A stretch of DNA of 64,000 nt. Origin: Candidatus Pullichristensenella avicola (GTDB taxonomy: Bacteria; Bacillota; Clostridia; Christensenellales; Aristaeellaceae). Below the pieces are notes generated by a model. It was not told the DNA's origin, made no database searches, and saw only the letters and a list, made by a program, of their open reading frames with translations. Below are positions 8,252 through 15,422 of this stretch, one piece after another. Position 1 is the stretch's first letter, and the number at the start of each line of letters is the position of its first letter. Made by a program: the position numbers and the translations under genes. The stretch lies in the NCBI GenBank assembly GCA_018711655.1, contig DVIA01000039.1, positions 1 through 64,000 on the forward strand, given 5' to 3'.

Positions 8252-9034
8252 TCATACGGCAATGATCTGCAACCCGCGTTGGCGGATGAGGTTGAGCATA
8301 TCGGCGTTTTCCTCGGTTTCGTTGGTGACGAGCAGATCGAACTCGCTCAGCGGCGCGATTTGCACCAGCGCGGTCCTGCCGATTTTGGAACCGTCCACCG
8401 CCAGAATTTTGGTTTTCGCACACTCGATCATCTTTTTTGTGATGGATGTGGAGGTGTGCGTATTGGTCGTGGCGCCGGAGGCATAATCCACGCCGTCCAT
8501 GCCGAGAATCAGCGTTTGAACCCTGTACTTTGAAAGCTGTTCAACGGCGTCCTCGTCGTAGGTGATCTGATGCTCCGCATCGTAACGGCCGCCAAGGAAC
8601 AGCGTGACCAGGTTTTTGCAATGCCCGATGGCGTTGAGTATGGGCAGGGAATTGGTGATCACAAGCAGATCGCTCTTTTTGCGCAGGGCCTCGGCAATGT
8701 AACAGGTCGTCGTACCGGAATTGAGCATCACGGTTTCGCCGTTGTTGATCAATTTGGCGATGGCCTGGGCAATTTGGCACTTTGCCGCCTTGTTCAGATT
8801 TGCCCTGTCTGCGAAGATCTGGCCCTGCGTGGGGACGTCGACTTTGACTGCGCCCCCGTGGACGCGCTCCAAATGCCCTTCCATATCCAGGACATCCAGG
8901 TCCTTGCGGATCGTAACGGCCGAGACGCCCAGCTTTTTGCTCAAATCATCCACCTTGACGATTTCCTTGGATTCGAGCTCTTCCAGAATCAGCGCGCGAC
9001 GTTTTGCAAATAGTTTCACGCTTTCCTTTTGCAT
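8252..9034 (-). CDS. DeoR-family transcriptional regulator
   Basis: 260 residues. The N terminus is the DeoR winged helix (RRALILEELESKEIVKVDDL, LGVSAVTIRKDLDVLD, GHLERVHGGAV), and residues ~80-240 form the DeoR C-terminal sensor domain that binds phosphorylated sugars (NSGTTTCYIAEAL, DGVDYASGATT, AVDGSKIGRTALVQIAPL). The start at 9034 follows GGGAGAAGAAGGG; upstream in-frame codons precede the promoter and are excluded. It lies next to the FGGY-kinase/creatininase operon and is the obvious candidate repressor of the divergent carbohydrate cluster at 9.3-18.6 kb, with the kinase product as a plausible inducer (inference). Confidence 0.92.
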   Translation of the reverse strand: MQKESVKLFAKRRALILEELESKEIVKVDDLSKKLGVSAVTIRKDLDVLDMEGHLERVHGGAVKVDVPTQGQIFADRANLNKAAKCQIAQAIAKLINNGETVMLNSGTTTCYIAEALRKKSDLLVITNSLPILNAIGHCKNLVTLFLGGRYDAEHQITYDEDAVEQLSKYRVQTLILGMDGVDYASGATTNTHTSTSITKKMIECAKTKILAVDGSKIGRTALVQIAPLSEFDLLVTNETEENADMLNLIRQRGLQIIAV

Positions 9035-9083
9035 ATGAACCCTTCTTCTCCCATCGGTCGGTGCTGAAAGACCAATCAATCCT

Positions 9084-9112
9084 ATTATAAACGAAAGAAA
9101 AGAAAAAATCAA
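9084..9112 (-). promoter_or_regulatory. Promoter of the DeoR-family gene
   Basis: Minus strand TTGATT (9112-9107), 17 nt, TATAAT (9089-9084). It places the transcription start about 45 nt before codon 1. Confidence 0.8.
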
Positions 9113-9275
9113 TTCCCAAATCGGAAAGCGGGGGAAACTTTCGCGGAAAACGGAGAATTTCTGCGCCGGTGCGACGCGATAAGCCCATGCGAGAGAAGCG
9201 GGCGCCAAAGCGGGGGAAGCGCCGCGCGGCGTTTCCCCCGTTGGGACGTTCGACGCGCGTTGAGGCGCGAAACGG

Positions 9276-10064
9276 TTACTCTACATGCTGAAAATGGTAG
9301 TAATCCAGCAAAAATTCCCGGAAATTTTCCCGCGTCGCCTTTACGATTTTCCGCCCGGTTTCCGCGTCGGCCAGCGTCGGATCGCCCAACGCGCCGTACT
9401 TGGTGTCCTCGATCCCCCAGGAGGACCAGGTCACTTTCTGGCCGCCCATGACGCTGTCGCCGGCAACAAATTTCGTGTGGTGTTTGATGTGATCGACGTC
9501 GGTGAACTTTTCGCGCTTGACCAGATGCGGGCTGATCAACAGCACCATGGAGGCTTCCCATTCGCCGGCGTGGCTGACGCCGCCTCGCTCGGACTTGCGG
9601 AAGGCGTTGAAATCCTCGGCGGTGACCTTGAAGGGGGAGGCGACGGTGTAATAATAATTGAACGCGTCGGCGATCATTTTTATGACGCAATGCAGCATCG
9701 GCCCGTGCTGCCCGTGGCAGTCCAGCATCATCAGCTTGCGAAAGCCCATTCGCGCCAGCGACGCGCAGATATCGTATACCATGTCGATAAACACAGGAAC
9801 GCGCAGCTGCATGCCGCCGGGCCAGCGGGTTACGCGCGAAGGCGTGTATCCGGACCAGACCGTGGGCATGACCAGCACGGGGAAATCGTCCTGCACCGCG
9901 TCGGCGATTTCGGCCGCGAGATGCGTCGCGATGCGCATGTCCGTGTCCACGGGCAAATAGAGGCTGTGTTCCTCCAGTTCGCCGATGGGCAGGATGATCA
10001 ACGCATCCCGCTCAACGTAGGTTTGGATGTCCTCCCAGGTTTTTTCTCCAAAATAGTGCGACAT
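9276..10064 (-). CDS. Creatininase-family amidohydrolase
   Basis: 262 residues. Family metal ligands are visible: LPIGELEEHSLYLPVDTD (the E-x-H and D of the binuclear site, residues ~30-48), LDCHGQHGP near residue 115, and a glutamate in SHAGEWEAS near residue 165. Creatininase-fold enzymes hydrolyse cyclic or linear amides such as creatinine and formamidopyrimidine precursors, and some act on lactone-like substrates. Start 10064 is preferred over 10073 because AAAGGA then has normal spacing. It lies 52 nt downstream of the FGGY kinase, in the same operon. The substrate is unknown; the context suggests hydrolysis of an amide or lactone of the transported carbohydrate. Confidence 0.82.
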   Translation of the reverse strand: MSHYFGEKTWEDIQTYVERDALIILPIGELEEHSLYLPVDTDMRIATHLAAEIADAVQDDFPVLVMPTVWSGYTPSRVTRWPGGMQLRVPVFIDMVYDICASLARMGFRKLMMLDCHGQHGPMLHCVIKMIADAFNYYYTVASPFKVTAEDFNAFRKSERGGVSHAGEWEASMVLLISPHLVKREKFTDVDHIKHHTKFVAGDSVMGGQKVTWSSWGIEDTKYGALGDPTLADAETGRKIVKATRENFREFLLDYYHFQHVE

Positions 10065-10116
10065 GTTTTCCATCCTTTCAATTCGATTTCGGCTTTTGCG
10101 AAAAATACCGTTTGAT

Positions 10117-11562
10117 TTAGAAAAACAGCCTCTTTCGAAGCGCCTCGTAATCCGCATACCAGGCGTCGTAGCGCGCGACGCTTTCGGCGTTGGGAACATA
10201 GCGCCGCATATCGCGCCGCTGTTCTTCGATCGCGATGCCGGCGCCCCGGAAGGCCAGCCTTGCCGCGCCGGCAAGGGCGGTTTCCATATCCGAATAGGTA
10301 AGGACGCCGCGGTTGGTAACGTCGGAAATGATCTGGCAGAAGATGGGGCTCCTGGAACCGCCGCCGAACAGATGCAATTCCCGGCTTCCGGGAAGCATGT
10401 CCTTCATTGCCTCCAGGTTGCTTCGCAGAGCGTAGGCCACGCCCTCCAGAACGCTGCGCGCCATGTGCCCCGTTGTGGTCGCCAGAGAAAGCCGGGCAAA
10501 ATGGCCGCAGTTTTCCCGCCAGTGCGGGGAAGATTCCCCGGACAGATATGGATAAAAGAAAACGGGCCGGTCCTGCGCGGGCGCGCCGAGTATGCAGGCG
10601 TCCAGATCGGCGAAACTTGTCTGCGCGCCGAGGATATCCCGGAACCAGTCGTAACAGACGCAACCGGAGGAAAGCAATCCTTCCAGAACCCACGCTTCGG
10701 GGAACAGGTAGGGGAACAGGGGAATTCTGCACTGCGGATCGCCCACGGGGCGCGAAACCAGCGCCTCGATGCAGGACGCCGTGCCCAGCGATACCGTAAT
10801 GGACGCCTTGTCCAGCCCGGCGCCGAAACTTGCGCATTTTTGGTCCTGCGCGCCCATGGCGACGATGGTGCGCTCCGAAAGCCCCAGTTCGGCGGCGACC
10901 GACGGCAAAAGCGTCCCCAGCGCCGCGCCGCTTGCGCATATTTCCGGGAAGAGCTGCGCGCGAAGCCCGCAAGCCTGAATCAGATCCTCCGCCCAGGTCT
11001 GTCTTTCAATATCGTAGCACATGGTGCCGCCGGCGCAGGTGTGGTCGGTGCAGTAGCGGCCGCAGAGTTTCAGGATCAGGTAATCCATGGGAAGGAGGAA
11101 TTTGTGCGTGTTTTTGTAAACGTCGGGTTCCTCCTCCATAAGCCAGAGATATTTTGGCAGCGAGTAAATGGCGTTTGCGCGCTTGCCGGTGCGGCGATAC
11201 AATTCCTCAAAGCTGTATTGGCGCAACAAACGCTCCATTTGCCGCTGCGGCCTGGAATCCAGCCAGCTGATCGCGTTGCGCAGCGGAAGGCCGTTTGCGT
11301 CAACAGGCACGACGGAGATCCCCTGCGAACTGATGGAAATGGCGCGAATCGCCTCCTTGGAGACGTTCGCGGCGGCCGCCGCCTCCCGGACGGTTTGCAC
11401 AAGGCCGTTCCACCAATCCTCGGGGTTTTGCTCTACTTCCAGCGAAGATCGTTTGAATATGGGGATTTCTACAGAGGATTGCGCGCGCAGGTTCAGGCGC
11501 GCGTCGTATACGGCGCTTCGGCATCCGCTGGTTCCCAGGTCGATCGCAACAACATAGTCCAC
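10117..11562 (-). CDS. FGGY-family carbohydrate kinase
   Basis: 481 residues, the standard length for xylulokinase/gluconokinase/LsrK relatives. The N-terminal ATPase-fold phosphate-1 loop is AIDLGTSGCRSAVYD. Substrate-side motifs include WLDSRP and PMDYLILKLCG, and the C-terminal half has the ATP-binding FGGGSRSPIFCQIISDV. It starts at GTG (11562) behind AAGGAGGGA. It phosphorylates a sugar or polyol, probably the one imported by the divergent ABC system. The first gene of its operon, driven by the promoter at 11617-11644. Confidence 0.9.
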   Translation of the reverse strand: MDYVVAIDLGTSGCRSAVYDARLNLRAQSSVEIPIFKRSSLEVEQNPEDWWNGLVQTVREAAAAANVSKEAIRAISISSQGISVVPVDANGLPLRNAISWLDSRPQRQMERLLRQYSFEELYRRTGKRANAIYSLPKYLWLMEEEPDVYKNTHKFLLPMDYLILKLCGRYCTDHTCAGGTMCYDIERQTWAEDLIQACGLRAQLFPEICASGAALGTLLPSVAAELGLSERTIVAMGAQDQKCASFGAGLDKASITVSLGTASCIEALVSRPVGDPQCRIPLFPYLFPEAWVLEGLLSSGCVCYDWFRDILGAQTSFADLDACILGAPAQDRPVFFYPYLSGESSPHWRENCGHFARLSLATTTGHMARSVLEGVAYALRSNLEAMKDMLPGSRELHLFGGGSRSPIFCQIISDVTNRGVLTYSDMETALAGAARLAFRGAGIAIEEQRRDMRRYVPNAESVARYDAWYADYEALRKRLFF

Positions 11563-11616
11563 AAACTTCCCTCCTTGATGCGTTTTCTTATTTGCAAATC
11601 CAGTTTGCTTGCGAAT

Positions 11617-11644
11617 AGTATATCATAATATTTCGATATGTCAA
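11617..11644 (-). promoter_or_regulatory. Promoter of the kinase-creatininase operon
   Basis: Minus strand TTGACA (11644-11639), 16 nt, TATACT (11622-11617) with a TGA extended -10. The spacer contains TCGAAATATT, part of a motif shared with 12122-12143. Confidence 0.8.
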
Positions 11645-11933
11645 TTACTTATTTCCAAAAGTTAGAATTTAGTTTTTATATTAACCGAACAAAAGCTATT
11701 CAAAAGAAAAATTGCTGGCAAAACCCTGATCGCATCCGGCAGATGGGCTTGATAATAACATGAAATGAATATATTTTCGCGGATTATTCTGCAAATCAGC
11801 GCGTTATCGTCCAGAATATGGGATGCGATCCGCAAAAATTCGGGTGTTATGCTGGTTTTTCGTGCGTAGAGATAGGGGAAACTTGCCAAGATTTTTTTAG
11901 AGGGCTATAAAACAAAAAAATAGAAAATATGTA

Positions 11934-11962
11934 TTGACAAATCGGCGGGCGTATGATATGCT
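11934..11962 (+). promoter_or_regulatory. Promoter of the dehydrogenase-ABC operon
   Basis: TTGACA (11934-11939), 17 nt, TATGCT (11957-11962) with a TGA extension. It leaves an untranslated leader of about 195 nt before the dehydrogenase gene. Confidence 0.75.
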
Positions 11963-12165
11963 TTTCTCACAAAAAAGAATGAATTCGAAAGGAGAATGAC
12001 GAAAAACGGCGCAAATTGCAAGAAATGGGCAAATTTTCTGTGGCAATGCGCCCATGCGCCGGCAATTTTGTGGAAAAGAAATCGCGTGCTTTAAAAACCT
12101 TTCGACAAACGCTCACAATGCAGTATATCAAAATATCGAAAGTATAGGAAGAGGAGTGAAAAACC

Positions 12166-13191
12166 ATGAAGCGAAAAGTTGCGATGCTGGTGGAGCCCAG
12201 GAGATTTGAGATTTTCGAAGAAGAGATTCCCGCTGTCGGTGACGACGATATTCTTCTGCGGGTGATTTCTGCGGGACTGTGTCACTCCGATGCGCCAAAT
12301 TATCTGGGAACGGGCGGAACCGCGCCGGATCGCTTCGGCAACGCGCGGCGGTGCGAAAAACTGAGCTACCCCATGCGCCTTGGCCACGAACCCATCGGCG
12401 AGGTGATCGCGGTGGGAAAGAACGTGACAAAATTCAAGGAGGGCGACTACGCGGGAGGCTGTATTTTCGACGCTTTTGCAACGCATCTGGTCGCGCCCGC
12501 CAGCCAGCTAGCGAAGATTCCCAAAGACGTGCGCAATTTGAAATACTGCCTGGCTGAACCGCTGATGTGCGTGTGCAATATTGTGAAAGTCGCCAACCCC
12601 CTGTTTGGCGAGACGGCGGCGGTCGTCGGTTGCGGCATGATGGGCATGATGACGGTCGCCGGCCTCAGCAAAAGCGGCGCGAAGGAAATCATAGCGATTG
12701 ATTTTGACAATTCCCGCCTCGCCTGGGCCAGAAAGTTCGGCGCTACCCGCACCATCAACCCCAAGGAGACCGACCTTGACCAGGCGATTTACGACCTTAC
12801 AGACAACGCGGGCGTGGACGTGGTCGTCGAACTGACCGGCAGGCTGGCCGGGCTGCGAACGGCCTCCTCGATCGTGCGCATCCCGGAGTACTACGGCTAC
12901 AAGGGGCGCGGCAGAATTCTGATCGCGTCGCTGTATGGAACGCAGGAGATGTGGGACCCGACGATCGGATACTATCTGCTGTCCCGCTCGCCCATGCTCC
13001 AGTCTACGCATCCGTGGTATTCCAAGGATATCATGCAGGATCTGGAAAACGGCATATGGGCGTATGAGACCGGCCTGATGCCGCTGGATCAGATCATAAC
13101 GCACGAATTTGCGCTGGAGGAGATCAACCGCGCCTTTGAGGTCATGCTCAGCGGAGATCCCGGCTACATCAAGGGAACGATTCTTTTCTGA
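12166..13191 (+). CDS. Medium-chain (MDR) zinc-type alcohol/polyol dehydrogenase
   Basis: 341 residues. The catalytic zinc ligands appear as GLCHSD (Cys near 38) and GHE (GHEPIGEVIAVG). The usual four-cysteine structural-zinc lobe is absent, as in several sugar-specific members. The NAD(P) Rossmann motif is VVGCGMMGMMTVAG (about residues 149-162), followed by an acidic residue in IAIDFD that suggests NAD preference. It starts behind GGAAGAGGAG. First gene of an operon with an ABC importer, it probably oxidises the imported sugar or polyol or its derivative. The substrate is unknown. Confidence 0.88.
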   Translation: MKRKVAMLVEPRRFEIFEEEIPAVGDDDILLRVISAGLCHSDAPNYLGTGGTAPDRFGNARRCEKLSYPMRLGHEPIGEVIAVGKNVTKFKEGDYAGGCIFDAFATHLVAPASQLAKIPKDVRNLKYCLAEPLMCVCNIVKVANPLFGETAAVVGCGMMGMMTVAGLSKSGAKEIIAIDFDNSRLAWARKFGATRTINPKETDLDQAIYDLTDNAGVDVVVELTGRLAGLRTASSIVRIPEYYGYKGRGRILIASLYGTQEMWDPTIGYYLLSRSPMLQSTHPWYSKDIMQDLENGIWAYETGLMPLDQIITHEFALEEINRAFEVMLSGDPGYIKGTILF

Positions 13192-13219
13192 GCGGCATAA
13201 GGAAGAAGGAGGCTGGGAC

Positions 13220-14206
13220 ATGGACATGCCTGCAAATTCGCGCAACAGGGAGCGGGGAAGCAAAAGCACGCTGGAGGTCGTACAGGACGCGCTGCCATTT
13301 ATTCTGTTCGCAGCCATCGGCGGCGTTATTTCCATCATCAATCCCAGATTCCTGGCGTGGGAGAACCTCAGCAATATTCTTTTGCAATACTCCGGAACGG
13401 CGTTTGTCGCCCTGGGGGCAATGATGGTTCTCATCAGCGGCGGCATCGACTTTTCCACGGCGGAGATCATGGCGCTTGGCTCTACGTTGGGAGGCATTTG
13501 GTACCTCGAGGGCAACAACAGCGCCCTTCTGCTGATCGCGGGCTGCGTGCTGGTCGGCCTGGTCGTTGGAATCGCCAACGGCATACTGGTCGCCTACCTG
13601 AAGTTTCAGCCGTTCATCGCCACGCTGGCCATGCAGGCGCTGATTCACGGCGTAATGATGACGCTGGCCGAGGGAAAGCTGATCCTGCTGGAGGGCAACG
13701 CCGCGGTGGATTTCATCGGCAAGGGCAGGATTTTGCAGTTGCCGGCCGCGTTTGTGATGCTGCTGATTTTCGGCGCTGTGATGCTCGTTGTCATGAAGCG
13801 CACGAAGCTGGGCGCGTATACCTATGCGCTGGGCGGAAACGAAGAGGCGCTGCGCTCAAGCGGCGTAAACATTCGCAAATACAAATTGCTGATCTACATT
13901 ATGGCGGGCCTTTGCGCCGGCATCGGAACGATCCTGATCACCTGCCGCATGGCGGCGGTGTATTCCAGCGTCAGTTCGACATTGCTGCTTGATGCGATTG
14001 CGGCCACGGTAATCGGCGGCACGAGCGTTCGCGGCGGAAAAGGCAACGTGATCGGGACGATCGTCGGCGCGATGATCATTGGCGTGATCGCCAATTCAAT
14101 GACGCTGCTCAATGTTCCCTCCAACATGCACAATGTCGTCAAGGGCGTAACGATCATTTTCGCGCTGCTGATCGACGTTGCGGTGAACGCGCGCAGCAAG
14201 GACTGA
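13220..14206 (+). CDS. ABC sugar transporter permease (RbsC-like)
   Basis: 328 residues with 8-10 hydrophobic helices and the BPD_transp_2 signature region (GGIDFSTAEIMALGSTLGG, YALGGNEEALRSSGVNIRKY, AATVIGGTSVRGGKGNVIGT). It belongs to the ribose/xylose/AI-2 type CUT2 importers. The start at 13220 is behind AAGGAGG. It is 28 nt after the dehydrogenase. A second permease domain is fused to the ATPase of the same operon, so the channel is probably a heterodimer of this protein and that domain. Confidence 0.92.
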   Translation: MDMPANSRNRERGSKSTLEVVQDALPFILFAAIGGVISIINPRFLAWENLSNILLQYSGTAFVALGAMMVLISGGIDFSTAEIMALGSTLGGIWYLEGNNSALLLIAGCVLVGLVVGIANGILVAYLKFQPFIATLAMQALIHGVMMTLAEGKLILLEGNAAVDFIGKGRILQLPAAFVMLLIFGAVMLVVMKRTKLGAYTYALGGNEEALRSSGVNIRKYKLLIYIMAGLCAGIGTILITCRMAAVYSSVSSTLLLDAIAATVIGGTSVRGGKGNVIGTIVGAMIIGVIANSMTLLNVPSNMHNVVKGVTIIFALLIDVAVNARSKD

Positions 14207-14266
14207 TTTCCCGCAGAAAAGCATGGGGAAAGCCCCCATCAAATAAAGAGAGAGAGGTAGAAACGA

Positions 14267-15292
14267 ATGAAGAGACTGTTGACCCTGTTGCTGGTGGCGA
14301 TCGTTGCCCTGGGAGCCTGCTCCTGCGCCTTCGCCGAGGAGGACCCGCTGGACGTTGTTTTTGTGTGTATCGACATGCAGGGCGCTTTCTGGGTGAAGAT
14401 GATGGAAGGCGCGGAAGTTGCGGCGGAGGACTACGGCGTGAATCTCCAGTTCCGCAGCGGCGAGGGCTCTCTGGAAAAGCAGATATCGATCATTGAGAAC
14501 ATTGTGCTTCAGGAGGTCGATGCGATCATTGTCGATCCGCTCGACCGCGAAGGCATCAAGCCCGCGCTGCAGGTTGCCGGCGAGGCCGGCATTCCGATCA
14601 TCACCTGCGGCAACGAGGTGGACACGGAGTGGAACCACTGCGCGATCTACAACGACGTGTATGACGTGGGCTGCATCACCAACATCGTCTGCTCGCTGAT
14701 CGGCGGCGAAGGCAAGGTCGCCTGCGTGGTGGGCGCTCCCGGCTCCGCGGTTTCGGACGCGCGCCAGAAGGGCTTTGAGGATACTGTGGCAAACTATCCC
14801 GACATCGAGGCGTTCGTGCTGCCCGCCAACTGGGATGCGACCGTTGCGCAGCAGCTGGTGACGGACCTTCTGGCCGCGGAACCGGATATGGACGCAATCA
14901 TCTGCGCCGATTCGGTCGCTTACCAGGTCACCGAAGCCGCTGAGGCCGCCGGCCGTTCCGATCTGCTGATCACCGCTTTCACCTCCATGGACGAGAACCT
15001 GCCCTATGTTGAGGACGGCACCTATTTCCTCGATCTGTTGATGGGCCCGCAGCGCATCGGTTACTGGAACGTCGCCATCGCCGTGCAGCTGGCCAGGGGC
15101 GCCGAACTGGATCAGAAGCTCTATCTGCACACCGCGATCATCGCCAATGAGGAAAATGCCGAGCGCATCCGCGCCCTTGGGTTCGACTATGAAGTCATCA
15201 CCGTGGATGAGGCGCGCACGATCCTCAGCGATTTCAAGTCCGAGTTCGGCCCGGATACCTTCAATGCCGAGGAGATGAAGCCGGCGGTCTAA
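14267..15292 (+). CDS. Sugar ABC substrate-binding protein (periplasmic-binding type 1)
   Basis: 341 residues. The N terminus is a secretion signal with both a lipobox-like LGAC and a classical AFA cleavage site, so it may be a lipoprotein or be released. The body has the RbsB-type fold: VVFVCIDMQGAFWVKMMEGA at the start, QEVDAIIVDPLDREGIKPAL, IPIITCGNEVD, and GAPGSAVSDARQKGF. It delivers the substrate to the permease pair. The acidic, Trp/Asp-bearing pocket motifs fit a sugar or polyol, but the ligand cannot be named. A hairpin follows the gene, as is common downstream of highly expressed binding proteins. Confidence 0.92.
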   Translation: MKRLLTLLLVAIVALGACSCAFAEEDPLDVVFVCIDMQGAFWVKMMEGAEVAAEDYGVNLQFRSGEGSLEKQISIIENIVLQEVDAIIVDPLDREGIKPALQVAGEAGIPIITCGNEVDTEWNHCAIYNDVYDVGCITNIVCSLIGGEGKVACVVGAPGSAVSDARQKGFEDTVANYPDIEAFVLPANWDATVAQQLVTDLLAAEPDMDAIICADSVAYQVTEAAEAAGRSDLLITAFTSMDENLPYVEDGTYFLDLLMGPQRIGYWNVAIAVQLARGAELDQKLYLHTAIIANEENAERIRALGFDYEVITVDEARTILSDFKSEFGPDTFNAEEMKPAV

Positions 15293-15327
15293 AACAGGCG
15301 GACGAGCGCCCGTATACATGCCGCGAG

Positions 15328-15356
15328 TGCCAGCGATGCGTTCAGCATCGCTGGCA
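15328..15356 (+). terminator. Intra-operon hairpin after the binding-protein gene
   Basis: A perfect 12-bp stem TGCCAGCGATGC / GCATCGCTGGCA with a GTTCA loop and no T tract. It more likely stabilises the upstream mRNA or reduces read-through than ends transcription, since the fusion gene follows directly. Confidence 0.6.
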
Positions 15357-15422
15357 AATTCAAAACACGCCGGAGCGCCCTGAAAGCGCTGGCTCCGGAT
15401 TTGGAAAGGCGAGGAAAAGCCG

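Larger units (their letters stand above)
11617..12143. promoter_or_regulatory. Pair of shared AT-rich motifs, candidate operators
   Basis: AGTATATCA is present at 11617-11625 and 12122-12130 in the same orientation. It is followed by TAATATTTCGA in the first copy and AAATATCGA in the second. The first copy overlaps the kinase promoter; the second lies in the 5' UTR just before the dehydrogenase ribosome site. Binding by one regulator, probably the DeoR-family protein, could control both operons or form a loop. This is an inference from similarity only. The rest of 11563-12165 is AT-rich and non-coding. Confidence 0.45.
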
